From positions 372,001 through 436,000 of the forward strand of contig NC_031471.1 in NCBI RefSeq assembly GCF_000006565.2: a stretch of DNA of 64,000 bases, in the 5' to 3' direction. The position numbers were made by a program, and so were the translations under genes. Source of the DNA: Toxoplasma gondii ME49 (Eukaryota; Apicomplexa; Conoidasida; Eucoccidiorida; Sarcocystidae). Below the pieces are notes generated by a model. That model was not told the DNA's origin. It did not search any database and saw nothing but the letters and a program-made list of their open reading frames with translations. Positions 47,579-59,101 of the stretch are shown piece after piece. Each line of letters opens with the position of its first letter. Position 1 is the stretch's first letter.

Positions 47579-49637
47579 TGCGGTGACTGCGATAAGACAA
47601 ATCGATGAGCCCTTGACAGAGCCACAGAGGAGAAGAGGCTTGATTGATTACTGCAAGACCACAGATAAAAGGAGATACACCCAAGAGAACTTGGATTCCG
47701 GTACAACGAGAAACGAGACTCACCCACTCTGTCCCAATGGCTCAAAGCACTGCTGGGGCGGGCGACTTGCATTTGTGGGCGGGTGCCCTGTACGGTGGCC
47801 CGCCGGTCGACGCGCCAAACCGTGTGACAACGGCGAGACGACGCACGGTTCTTGGCTAGCAGTGGTGAAAGAAGATTGGAAGTAGGAATGGAAGACAGTA
47901 GCTGGTGCTATTCTCAAGAGTTTTCTATCTCAATGACGCTGCAGATGAGGATGGAATGCGGAGAAGATGCTCAGGGATGTCATTTCGCACGCACGGGGAC
48001 GGAAAGGTGTCTCGCCTGACTCGATCAGCACTGTTGTATGAGGTTCTGCCGCCTTGTTCTGGCTTCTGTGAAGAGCAATTGTGCAGCAGGATGCCTGCCG
48101 CAGTCATGACTACTAACATTATTGTTGGTGTTCTTCTGAATGTAAGATTGAAAAAAGAATCTTCCTCTGAAGCCTGCTCAAGAGCTACTAGGATGTGTGC
48201 TTTGTGTTCGAGTGCTGTCGCTTGCTTTCACTCGTACCACTGACATTTGAGAACACCGCTACTTCCGACGTTGTCGCACAGTGTTAGTTACACTTCCAGA
48301 ACACTCGGCAAAAACGAAGGTAGAGGCATGGAGAAAGTGCGACAGACAGAAATGAAGGTGACATGACGGACGGAGGAACAATGCGTCCATGTGTGTATGC
48401 ATAAATGTGCGTGTATGTGTATGTTTGTGTGAGCTCATGATTCTTTGAGGGTAGCTGGCTCCGAAAGCGACTGTGGAAGATCCAAGTGAACTGCTGGTAG
48501 TAAAAAATTGGTGAGATGACGGCAGAGGTCGTCGCAACGAGAGCCCATTTCCAGACGGGCATTATCCGGGCATTACTGTCGTTATTGTGCGTTATTGTGA
48601 GAGAATTGTGATTTCTGGGGAGAATACCGTCTGTGAAAGGCAACGTCAGTGCACCCAAGTGTAACTGAGAGACTGCGCAACTAAGAAGGACGGTAGAGAA
48701 ACTAAAACATCGTCGCCACGGAGGCTAACCAGCGCATACAAACAAGGGTCACCGATACGAAGGGATCAAATTTCCAGGGACTGTTCCGGAGAATAAAATA
48801 TCTAGATTCGTCGGTGGTTCCGATTACGACGTCTAATCACTCGTGGCCGATCCACGAGGTACGGAGCATCCCTCCACTCTCCCGTTGACAGACGAAAAAG
48901 TTTTGCCACTTGGTGATGGGAAGAATAGAAACTATGGTCCGTGGATTAATTCCATTCTCACGACGTTGTGGGCCCAGAATACGTGCTGCATGATTGAGTT
49001 CGAGAATCGCCACGTTACATCGCACCCTGCGCAAGACGCTTCCGTAGCAGCGACTCTTGGAGACGGGAAATAGCGAAATGTTCTTAGAAAGCGTTGATAC
49101 CAACAAACCCCCTGCTGCAATGTCGTTTCTGAGTTTGCAACCAAATGGCCGTCCTTGTTCAGTCGAGTGTCCCGATTTAGTACCATGTCTGTCAAGCACG
49201 GCACTCACTCTGTCATCGCATTGCAATACGCGGAGCATATCCCCGAAGAGACTGCAGCACTTTTCGATGAAACATCCAGAACGCCGTGAGTGCCCTTGAA
49301 CATACGCCTCCCATGTACCGCCACGCTGATATCTTTTATCCTCACAGCACTTTCTAGCGAATTGAAGCAGGTACCCGTTTTCTTTGAATGTGCACACTTG
49401 CCCAGTCGCAAGCCACACAAAGACATCCAAAACCTCGAATATATCCACATGCATAGAACTGAGCCTTCAGTGGGCATGACCTCATGGGTTACTTAAGTTA
49501 GGAAGAACTCAGAGGTGTGTCTAAAGAATACAGCACATAACGGAGCACGCCTAAGCCAACGTAAAGCTGCCTATAATAGAGGTGGCATCTAAGACAGGAT
49601 CAATCGAGACTACACACGCGCAAGACAATCACGATGA
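47579..49637. other. Spacer between SRS copies 1 and 2
   Basis: It holds the SRS copy 1 promoter/5' UTR and the copy 2 3' UTR. The part at about 49190-49275 resembles 46040-46120 downstream of copy 1, consistent with tandem duplication of gene plus flank. No additional gene is supported. Confidence 0.55.
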
Positions 49638-50804
49638 TTACAAGGACCCAACGAGGAATCCTGCCAAAGCAGCCACACCAGAGACCGTAGCTACCATTTG
49701 ACCGGCTGACGATGCAGAGCTTCCTGACTTGACCGTCACAATCACATTGCAAACCGACGTATCAGACCCTTCGGCGCCAGGAGTTTTTTCCGTTTTTCCG
49801 TGTGCACCTGATGCCGGCGAATTTGGCTTATTGCGGACGCACTGCAAACGAAACTGCTGTTCCGCTTCTGGAAATTCCGTCGCCGGGATTGTCAGCGTCG
49901 CGGAATTCGTCGTCGTATCCGCCGTCCACCAGCTCTCCGCGATGGTCGGAAGAATATCTTCGAACTTCTTCTCTGTGCACTTCTTCACATCTTCCTGAGG
50001 ATCGCAGTACTGGGTTTTGTAGGTTGTAGGTTTGAGAGAACCCGCGGAACCACATATCAGAGTGAGCCTGTTCTTCTCTGTTGTCATCTCAAGTCTCAAA
50101 GGCGCGTCGTTGCTGTTTTGGCCGTACGCGCATGTGACAACGTTATTATCTGCAACAGAGGAAGCTCTCGCTTGCACGTTCACCGTGACCTTGCATGCCT
50201 TCTTAGTACCTGATGAAGCATTTTTTGTGTTTTGACACCCGACAAGGAAGGTCTTGTCGGTCAAAGGAATATCACCATCCTCCAGCTGCAGTGTCCATGT
50301 TTCTTTCTTTGTCCTTTCCGTATTCGTGTTCGTCTTCGTCCACGTAACACTGCGTTTCGTTCCAAGCAATTCATTCAGCTTCACCTCTCCGCCTTCAGCA
50401 CTGCTCCCGGCAAAAGTACATTTGGTGTTATCACTTGTTTTCGTTGGGTCACATACGTTCTCCAAGGTAGGCGGAACACTATTTATTTCGGCGTCGGCTC
50501 CTCCAGTACATACCAAAGTAGCGGTGAGACTTTTTTGAGAAAGCGTCAAGGATTCAACAGCTGGCGCGGCAGCTGCCGCAGCTCCGCTTGTTAGATCACA
50601 GGTGGCGACCGCATCCGTGTATTCTGGCTCAGCAGCCGTAAACGTTGCTTCCAAATTCCGATGTTTCATACCTTCAGGCCAAGGCTCTGCAGCAGCTTGT
50701 CCACCGGAAAACAGCAAAACTCCACCCATGCACAATGCCATCAGCTTTCGGGCTCGTGACTTGAAACCGCGACCACGTTGCAGCATCCCTCCTGACCGCG
50801 CCAT
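49638..50804 (-). CDS. SRS-family surface antigen, copy 2 (388 aa, single exon)
   Basis: I start at the ATG at 50804 (MARSGGML), which aligns with the starts of copies 1 and 3. The frame extends upstream only to a TTG at 50810. A basic n-region and hydrophobic core (LMALCMGGVLLFSGGQAAA) form the signal peptide. Two SAG domains follow, with the paired-Cys pattern of the other copies: ATCDLTSG, LVCTGGAD, KTFLVGCQN, then VVTCAYGQN, LTLICGSAGS, TQYCDPQEDV, FRLQCVRN, TSVCNVIV. The Ser-rich stem and hydrophobic C-terminus (SSASSAGQMVATVSGVAALA) indicate GPI anchoring. The last 83 coding bases before the tail are identical to copy 3, although the rest has diverged clearly. Confidence 0.93.
   Translation of the reverse strand: MARSGGMLQRGRGFKSRARKLMALCMGGVLLFSGGQAAAEPWPEGMKHRNLEATFTAAEPEYTDAVATCDLTSGAAAAAAPAVESLTLSQKSLTATLVCTGGADAEINSVPPTLENVCDPTKTSDNTKCTFAGSSAEGGEVKLNELLGTKRSVTWTKTNTNTERTKKETWTLQLEDGDIPLTDKTFLVGCQNTKNASSGTKKACKVTVNVQARASSVADNNVVTCAYGQNSNDAPLRLEMTTEKNRLTLICGSAGSLKPTTYKTQYCDPQEDVKKCTEKKFEDILPTIAESWWTADTTTNSATLTIPATEFPEAEQQFRLQCVRNKPNSPASGAHGKTEKTPGAEGSDTSVCNVIVTVKSGSSASSAGQMVATVSGVAALAGFLVGSL
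49666..49748. repeat. 83-bp tract identical between SRS copies 2 and 3 (second copy at 52415-52497)
   Basis: Direct comparison of the two 3' coding ends shows 83 consecutive identical bases, covering the codons for the conserved Cys, the stem and most of the GPI signal. The sequence on either side differs at many positions. SRS copy 1 differs at several sites within the same stretch. Confidence 0.9.
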
Positions 50805-52386
50805 TGTCAAGACTCGGAAACAATTTAATGAGTACTAAAAAAACGATAACACAAAACGCCCCATGAAGCCACAAAGCTGAAGCTGGTGGAACAATTCTAG
50901 CTTTTAAGGCAAACTGGTCGCTTGCCAGAGCAGGAAGCACTGTCTCACGTATGTTCGCTTGAGGCAGCTTGTTGAGGCGAGTCGATGGTGGTGCGGACGC
51001 GTCCCGGGGTGAACCCCCCCGTCGCGACCCGCCACAGTGAGCACCGAATGACGATTGCACACTGTCGCTGACGGTGATGAAAACTTGAATAAAAAAGAGG
51101 AATGCTCTGCCAGGTGTCCGTTTAGGTCTTTTCTTCTCTTCGAGTTGCACGAAGTGATGGATTTGTGGCACGGAGGATTCAGTGCGGCCATTTCCCGCGG
51201 GGTTACGGAGAGCCCTCCCTGACTTGGGCCACACTACTCTTCTTGTTTCTTGCTATCTCAGAATTAGAAAGAGGGAGACGATTTGGGAAATGAAGGTATC
51301 TCCAACTAAGAGACCCAACAAGGATAGTGGCGTTTCTTGCGCAAATATGGTTGAAAGAAAAAGCAACTGTTTTCTAACATCTGCAGAAGGCTAAGGATCT
51401 GTCATACCCCGTATCGGCACTTGCTTTGGCTCGCAGTCCTTGTGTTTGAGTCATTCACTTCTGCTGAGTCTAGCGCGCAGCGGGGTACAACCATTAGAAG
51501 GGAAAGGAGGAAGTGAGCTGGAGAATAAAAACTGGTGACAAGGAGAAAAGGTAGGAACAAGTGTGGCTGTGTGTGTGGTTGGATGGCGGGCTGTACGTTG
51601 CTTACAGTTGATACGACAGAAAACCAATCGGCGCAAATGCTTGAGCGCTTGTCCTGAGCACGACCTCGCCGCCCGGTCGGGCGGAAAAAAGCGTGTCCTA
51701 GCTCCTGCCTATTAAAATGTGAAACAGCCTGGCAACCGAAGTGCCCATGTTTCCGTGACGCTTGAGCTGCTACCTGCATGCTACCACACGCACCGCTTCA
51801 ACAAAACTGTAGGTAACAGAGAACTCTCCAGGAGACACTTCTGTGGCTGCCAGGGCCGGGGACAGGTGAATGTTATTGATGCAGAGAGAAGGTTTTGTTA
51901 TGTGGCACTCCCGGCGGTGAGTTAACCTTGATGTACTAGCAGAAACCTGATGGTATCCTGTCAGAGGGATAAAGTGTCTTACTCAGTATTCCACACAGAA
52001 GGTTCTGTGTATTCAGCCACAGAAGTGGAGAGTGTCTCAGGAGGGTATGCCATGGGGTAATCCGGCACACATGGAATGCTGATTCATGCTGGAAGCACAA
52101 GTCTCCACCTTCTGACACGCACACGCCCAAAAGTCCGAACCGTCCAGAAACAGAACCATGCACTGATAACGAAAACAGTCACCCTGCGGCACCTGGGCTC
52201 TAAACGGAAGAAGATTCAAACCGGTCCCAGTGCGTGGCAGAACGTGAGGTGGGATTGGGAAGAAAGACAACTCAGAGAATTGTCTGACAGTAACAAAAAT
52301 GACGCTGCCCGAAACACAGCTCGTGTGCCTAAATCCATGTGCCGCTTACAAATCTCAAACACACCTAACAACACAACAGAATCAGG
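50805..52386. other. Spacer between SRS copies 2 and 3
   Basis: It should contain the copy 2 promoter and the copy 3 3' UTR. Minus-strand open frames (51402-51779 and 52037-52270) lack signal peptides, SAG cysteine patterns or other domains. Confidence 0.55.
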
Positions 52387-53592
52387 TTACAAGGACACGA
52401 CGAGGAGTCCTGCGAAAGCAGCCACACCAGAGACCGTAGCTACCATTTGACCGGCTGACGATGCAGAGCTTCCTGACTTGACCGTCACAATCACATTACA
52501 TTCCGACGTAGAAGCTGTCGATTGTGTCTCTGCATTTTGCTCACTCTTCGCGTTTGGGCCCGATGTCTGAGGGTTCGTCTTGTTGAGGACGCAACGCAAA
52601 CGGAACTGCTGTTCTGATTCCGGAAAGCCGGTCTCGGGGACTGTTAGCTTCACGGAATTCTTCGTGTTATCGCTTGTCCACCAACTCGTCACAATCGAAG
52701 GAAGAATATCAGCGAAATTCTTCTCTGTGCATTTGGACATATCTTCCTGCGCATCGCAGTACTTCGTTGTGTAGTTTGTAGGGTTGAGAGAACCCTCGGA
52801 ACCACATTGAAGAGTGACGGTGTTCTTCTGTGGTGTGACCTCAACCTTCAGGGGATGAGGGTTGCTGTTTTGGCCATACGCGCATGTGACAACGTTGTTC
52901 TCCGCAGCTGCAGAAGTTCGCGCTTCAACGGTAACATTTACCGTGCATGCCGACTTGGTTGACACAACAGTTTCCGAACGTTTACTCGCCTTTGCGTGCT
53001 CACAGCCGACGAAGAAGGACTTTTCGGATAAGGGCAGGTCTGACTCCTGCAGCGTCAAGGTCCACTCGTTGTTGGATGCAGTTTCGCTTCCTTTGGTCGT
53101 CTCAGTTTTTATCCACTGGATGTCGCGATCTGTTCCCAGGAGGGCTCTCAGCTCAGTCTCTGCCCCATCTAGCGCAGCTCCCCCAATATTGCAGCTATTG
53201 GACTTGCCAGAAACTCCCTTGCCTCGGACACATACTTTTTTTGCCAAACCTTGAGGAATTGGAGATATTGCGGCCGTTTCTTCACTAGAGCACTGCAAAG
53301 TAGCAATCAAATTTTCCTTGGACAACGTCAAGCTACCACTACCATCGCGGCTACCCCCTCCGCTTGCGTCTGCCTGTGGGAACTTGCACGTAGCAGTTGT
53401 ACCACTGATAGTTGGTGTAACCGTCTTATAACTTTCCTGCGAACCATTCTGCCGAACTCCTTCACCCGTCTGCTGTGCAACAACATGTCCGCTCGAAAGC
53501 AACAAAACTCCACCCAAGCAGACTGCAATCAACTTGCGGGTCTTGGGGTTGAACCCTGCAGGGCGTTGCTGCAAGTTTCCTGACCTCGCCAT
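52387..53592 (-). CDS. SRS-family surface antigen, copy 3 (401 aa, single exon)
   Basis: It begins MARSGNLQQRPAGFNPKTRK and has the hydrophobic signal core LIAVCLGGVLLLSSGHVVA. The two SAG domains show the same cysteine layout as copies 1 and 2: ATCKFPQ, LQCSSEE, VCVRGKG, KSFFVGCEHA, then VVTCAYGQN, VTLQCGSEGS, TKYCDAQEDM, FRLRCVLN, TSECNVIV. The GPI signal is SSASSAGQMVATVSGVAAFA then GLLVVSL. It is the most upstream of the three head-to-tail genes. It is somewhat longer because of small insertions in domain 1 (for example around KASKRSETVVSTKS). Confidence 0.93.
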   Translation of the reverse strand: MARSGNLQQRPAGFNPKTRKLIAVCLGGVLLLSSGHVVAQQTGEGVRQNGSQESYKTVTPTISGTTATCKFPQADASGGGSRDGSGSLTLSKENLIATLQCSSEETAAISPIPQGLAKKVCVRGKGVSGKSNSCNIGGAALDGAETELRALLGTDRDIQWIKTETTKGSETASNNEWTLTLQESDLPLSEKSFFVGCEHAKASKRSETVVSTKSACTVNVTVEARTSAAAENNVVTCAYGQNSNPHPLKVEVTPQKNTVTLQCGSEGSLNPTNYTTKYCDAQEDMSKCTEKNFADILPSIVTSWWTSDNTKNSVKLTVPETGFPESEQQFRLRCVLNKTNPQTSGPNAKSEQNAETQSTASTSECNVIVTVKSGSSASSAGQMVATVSGVAAFAGLLVVSL

Positions 53593-55938
53593 GATGTAAA
53601 CTCTCGAGACAAGTCAAGAAAAACGCCTAAAAACCGAGAAGAAAGCGAACGGATATGTGTACATTACACAGTCGGTGAGGAAGTACTTTTAAAAGACTTC
53701 TGCTGTCAGCAATGACCCAGCGGAAGGCTTTTCCGTCTGAGCGGCTGGGAACGAGAGGTGGAGGCGGGTCGACGGTCGTCGTTCAGGACGGGCGGCGGGA
53801 CGAAGGAAATCCCCAGGACGAGTGCAGAAGCGCTTTCCGTAAAATGCTTGCTTGCTTCTCGGTTTAAATTGAACTGGACACGCGTGTCGATACTGTCTGT
53901 TCCATTAGCAGAACGTGAATTCTTCCTTTTAATTTGGATTCCGAGGTAATTTTTTAAGTACTTTTCGATTAGAGAAGCCGTACGGAGTCGGATTGATGCC
54001 TCGAGAAGGAGTTCTGGTACGAAACTATTGGAGAGACGAAGAGAAAAAACAAGGCTCCGCGCCACAAAATGAGCATGCTCGACGAAGGACGTGAACATAC
54101 GAGTGTAGATATCGCAGCAGGTTTGCGTCAGAAAGGAAACGGGTAGCACATGTTTGGTATATTTGATTGTCAAGTGACGCTTTGGGGGGGGGGCGGGGAC
54201 GGGTTGGGCGCTTCTAACTTCACGATATAACGGGCCAGTAGATAATGAGGAAGGAATGGCAGCAGGGCCGGCGTTGTGATGCGGAAGAGCCCCAAAGCCC
54301 CAAGTGTTAGTGACACTAGCTGATCACGGTCTTTTCACCACAAGAAGCAGTATGCCTGTGCATGGACGTCTCAGGCATGTTGTGTGGCTGGGAACCGCCT
54401 GGAGACGAACACCGTGTATTGTAGCTTCTGCAGTAGAAAAAGTGGAGTTCCGTAGGTCACATCGAGTTCACACCCGTGCCACCGTTATCCAGGTCCAGCG
54501 TAATGTTTTCCGCGCGGATCAGACAGCTGCTATTTCCTCAAAAAGGGGTGTTCCGTGGGGATAGTGAAAAATAAGGGGTTCTGTTAAGGGGACGGGCTGT
54601 CACAGGATTCCACATTCATACTGCTCGACTGCGCCAAATTGAAAACTGCAAGATTGAGTAGAAAACCAGGATCTGTTCGCCTGAAAAAGGTGTCCTGAGA
54701 CAGGAATACCCTGCAGTAACACGCTCACCCATTTCTGCCGTGTTATCGAAAGCTCGGATGTAAAACTAGTACCTAGTTAGCAGTTGGCACCCGAAAAAAG
54801 TAGCATCCCCAGAACAGCGTCATGTTTTGTAGACCTGATATTTCGGATAGCATCTGAATCCAAGTTAGTCGAATCCGCCGACGGTACACCAGAGAAAAAA
54901 CAAGCAGAAGCTTAAGTGTAAGTCGGCTATATAGAATGCGAAAGAGGAACGATAAGGATGACTCGCCCTAGTTCACACTACTCCCGATGGGCTTCAAAAT
55001 CAGTACAATCAAGAAGATTCGGTGACATACACAGCCGGTCTAAAAGCACAGAGGAAGCCCAGAATGTGTACAACATCTAATGTGCGAATGGCTCTCGGAT
55101 GTCATCAAGGCCACATGCGGTGTTAGTAAAAGATGAAGCAGTGTGTCTTACGCCTGGAAAAATGATGTGATGCAAATTGTGTTTTCGTCCAAACTCGTAG
55201 GGCATGCCTGTTCTCCTGCGCGCGTAAGTGCGCCTGTCTACAATTTCCCTCACATCACGCAGCAGCGTGAAAGACTCAGCAGGGGAGACTACATCTCTGC
55301 AGCGCTTCACGCACACATCTCGAAATACTTTCTCGTTGTTCTCTGCTGCGAACGAGACCTCGTTGGTGTGGACGCAAACAGCCAGTGAAAGTGCGGGACA
55401 ACTTGTCTTGGCAGACATTAACATTAAATGCACATGATGATGTGCCCTTCCTTGAAACAGTTTTTTCGATGCTGTGTAAACAGGAAGATCGCGCAACATG
55501 CGTCATGCACTTTAGTCTTTCTCGAGTCCCAGTATTAGAAGAAGCGAGAAGATAAGGAAATAGCTTCCGCACTCAAGAATGATAGAGACGGCAAACTGCT
55601 GTCTGCCCCAGTCTCCCCCCGCAATTCGGTTCGTCTCCACCACTGCCTTCTTCGTTTTCTTGCATACACACGTCACCTCAACTGCAATCATTTCACATCG
55701 GCGTATACGGAGAAACAAATAACAACCCATCTGGTGTGTATGTGAACACAGACAAAAGGCAGGTCTTTTCACCGACGTTTTTCGCTTTGCATTCAATCGA
55801 CTGCAGAGAACAGTCTTCCCTTGTCTTTTTCCTTCCTGTCAAGTACATGATTTTTCATTCGTTTCCCTTGTGCGACTCCTGCAGTCCGTGGACCGTTTGT
55901 TTCTCGCGCGCAGCTTCATCTAAATATCTCCTCTTATT
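53593..55938. other. Intergenic region between SRS copy 3 and the Rieske gene 3' end
   Basis: This should include the copy 3 promoter and the Rieske 3' UTR. A G-run (about 54184-54194) is present. No gene, tRNA or repeat array was recognised; open frames are at most about 155 codons and look random. Confidence 0.55.
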
Positions 55939-58900
55939 TTAGCCCAGCTTGACGGTGTGGTCATCGAGGAAAACTGTCGGTGGAAGTTCCAAGTTCGAGG
56001 GGGCAGGACCAAGACGGATACGGCCTGAATAAACAAAATGAAAGAAAAAGAGAACATGACAAATACGTAAGTACTGAACGAAGTCACACCTGCCAGTGCC
56101 GGACGGTTCTCGGCTTCCTCTATATCATCTCCTTATCTCCACAGGCATACATCAAGATGTATGCATATACATACAGACAGTATGGGTATATATATATATA
56201 TATATATGTATATATGGACGTATTCGCACTCAGGAAATTGTTCCAGAAAAGTCGTTTTCCCCACTGCAGTCATCGTTCTACTTCAAGTAACAAGCAGCAT
56301 TCCCTGAGGATTTCGGTGTGCAGTTGCGGGAACTATGATATCTTAACGCATCTACAGAATGTGCTCCCATATCCATTTGAAACGCCTATGTATCCATCGC
56401 TGCGAGTGCTGGTGACTGCGGTGCATCAGTGGACGTACATACCACAGCATTTCGATCAGAGACGACACAGGCATGTTTGCTTTTGGCTGTACCCGCTGGC
56501 ATTTGTATCGCACTCACCTGAAGTATCGTAGTGAGAGCCATGGCAGGGGCAGAACCAGCCACCATAGTTGCCACCATCGGTGGGGATACACCCGAGATGT
56601 GTGCATACACCGATATTGATGAGCCACTGAGGACGAGGGCAGCGCTCGCTGTCCAGCTGCGGGTCCTTCATTGTTCCAATCAGTGCGTCATCTGCCCTGA
56701 GAAAGAAAGGAGAAAGCGTTCCGATGCCAAAATTACTTCGAGAGGGCTACATCAACGAAACGGCGGTCACTGGTACGCAGAAACTTCTGGGTTTCTGCCG
56801 TCAACTCGAGACTTCAGATTCATGTCTCAGCGGACATCACGATGCCATGAAGAAAAAAACGAGGGAAACAGAGCAGAACGCGACGTAATTTCTTTTCGAC
56901 TTACTGGGCCTTGGCAATGTCCTCAGCTGTACGGTGGCGCACGAAAACCGGCTTGCCACGCCACTTGAAAACGGCGGTCATACCCTCTTGAATCGGACGC
57001 AAGTCAACTTCTGTCGTTCCAGCAGCAAGCATATCCTGGAAAAACAACGAAACACTCTCGTCAGCATATATGTGCGCATGCATGCGTCCTGCCTTCCACT
57101 TCTCGGACTGAGAAGGCGTAAAAGGAAGGCATGCAGCGCGAAGACCTGGACCAATACCACTGCGACACAAAATCGTCTTCCTCGGTGTTCAATGCAACGG
57201 AAACTGCACCGAAGACAAACATCTACTTCCGTATTTAGACGGATGCAGCGCACACGGAGCATGAATCAGCGCGCTGATGCATAGATCATACACACCCAGT
57301 TTTCACTGTTTCTTTGCTCAAACAGGACGTCCAACAAAGCGGGAACCTCCCTCTTCACCGGAAGACCGCGTTCGAAGCCACTCAGCTGCGTAGATGCTCG
57401 GGGAAAAGAGCCTCGGCCATACGCCGAGACATCGCTACACATTCATACGGAAAGAGCTAGCCTGGGCGATCCCCGAACGCGACCTTCTTCTGGGGAGTCT
57501 ACCTCTCGCGCCGGACGACCGGATTCATCAGGAAGGTCTGCGTTTCCCTCATTCCTCGTCTTCCTTCTCTTTCTCTCTCGCTTTCTCTCTGCGCAGCCGT
57601 GCGTTCTTTCGTTTCGACTTACCCTCGAAACCCACCAGTAGTGGACCCATTTGCAGAGGAAGGAGCGCATCATGGAGGCGGTGATGAAGAAGTAGGAAGC
57701 CGACATGAAGTAGACGAACGGTCTGCGGTCGACGCTGCCAGGTCCGAGGCGGTACTCGCGGAAGTCGGGATGAGAGTCGCTGTTCGTCGACTCTGGGTTC
57801 GGAACGTTCTCCGCGAAACCAACCGCTCGGAAGTTGTCCGGAGCGAAGCGAGAGACAGAAACGATCGCAGGCTCGTTCGGATCGTGCCACACACTCGTGC
57901 GGGTGACCGTTGCACCAGCCGCGAGCTCTGAAGAAAAAAAGAAGTCGGGAGAGGAATCACGGCAGTGAAAAAGAACTGGAACCGCAAAAAGGGTGACGGA
58001 CATGCAGAAAGACCAAGGCGAAAGGAAAACGGAGACGAAGCGTCGGCGAGGAAGGGTACAGAAAAAACGGACGGAGAAGAATGTGACGGCAGCTATGGGG
58101 ACACAGTGGGGACAGAGACAGGGGAGAGAGGGAGGGGGGGGAAGGGGAAGAAGCAGGAGTGGGTGCGAGGAAGAGTGACAGAGATCGAAGGAAAGGCAAT
58201 TTCAAACAGACAGAGAAGAGGAAGCTTTGTTTGTAAGAGACGCACACGAGTGCCAGGTGAAATGCGAGAGCAAACGCTCCACGAAAGTGATGCTAACTCA
58301 ACGAGATTCTCATTCAGAAATCCGTGTATAACAGAGAGCAAGCGTCTTTCTGTGTCCTCGCCATCCACGCTTGTATTCTCCACTACGCATGCAGTGGAAC
58401 TCCTCCTCTTCGTTTCGCCGCCTTCCCCCCTCCCGTCCCTGCTTTCGTCGACCGGCAGCAGCTCCCTGTCGATCGCCAAGACTGTCCTCTCTCGATGTTT
58501 ACGTATGTCCTAAACCGCCACGGATGATGTGATAGGCCCAACGTCGGTAGCAAAGACGAAGGATAGATTTAAGCCATCAGCAGAATCACAAGTTAACCCC
58601 AGTGACCGTCCACGCCCCCCTTTCTTCTCCGTTCTTGTGTGGCCATTTGATACCTCCTTTGGAGAGATCAGGAGTTCGGGGGAAAGTCGGCTCGGCAGTC
58701 TCCTTGTAGTGCCAGTATCGAAGGCGCTTGAACCAGCCCTCAGTCTGATGGGGGCTGCTGACAGGTTCGACGAGTTGGGAGACGTCGGTGACTTCCTGGT
58801 CGAGGTGTTTCCGCTGCTGCTCCTCCTCCAGCTGCCAAAGAGACGGGTGGTCTGCCTGGTCGAAGCGGTTGTAGTAGAGGGGGACTTCCGAGGCAGGCAG

Positions 58901-59101
58901 TTCGTGTTTGTCCGGGCGAATGTTGTGGCTGTGGACAGAGAAATGGCGGCGAGGAGACACGGAGAAAAGGGAGAGCGAGGAAGCAGCGAGAGCGCGCGCG
59001 GCGAGCGGCGAAGTCAGGCTGGTCGTACTACAGCCGAGCGCGTGGACGCGGGCGGCGAGGCTCGCCTTGGCGGCGAAGAGAGGCGAAGAGAGAAACGCCA
59101 T
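55939..59101 (-). CDS. RIP1: Rieske iron-sulfur subunit of the cytochrome bc1 complex, 5 exons, 382 aa
   Basis: This subunit passes electrons from ubiquinol to cytochrome c1 at the inner mitochondrial membrane. Exons on the minus strand: 59101-58654, 57927-57623, 57035-56905, 56696-56518 and 56024-55939, with all phases closed. The N-terminus ([20 protein letters not shown], then [12 protein letters not shown]) looks like a mitochondrial targeting sequence. A long coccidian-type extension follows ([19 protein letters not shown]). The transmembrane helix is about residues 217-243 ([20 protein letters not shown]). The [2Fe-2S] ligands lie in CTHLGC (326-331) and CPCHGSHYD (344-352), with the downstream Gly-Pro-Ala-Pro loop ([15 protein letters not shown]). 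It is longer than yeast or human Rieske proteins because of the N-terminal extension. The gene is head-to-head with PRP19. Confidence 0.95.
56186..56214. repeat. (TA)n microsatellite in Rieske intron
   Basis: A short TA tract in the intron between the exons at 56518-56696 and 55939-56024. Confidence 0.9.

Noticed and set aside
50805..50810. Upstream TTG start for SRS copy 2
   Set aside because: TTG is not a normal start here, and the ATG at 50804 aligns with the starts of the sister genes.
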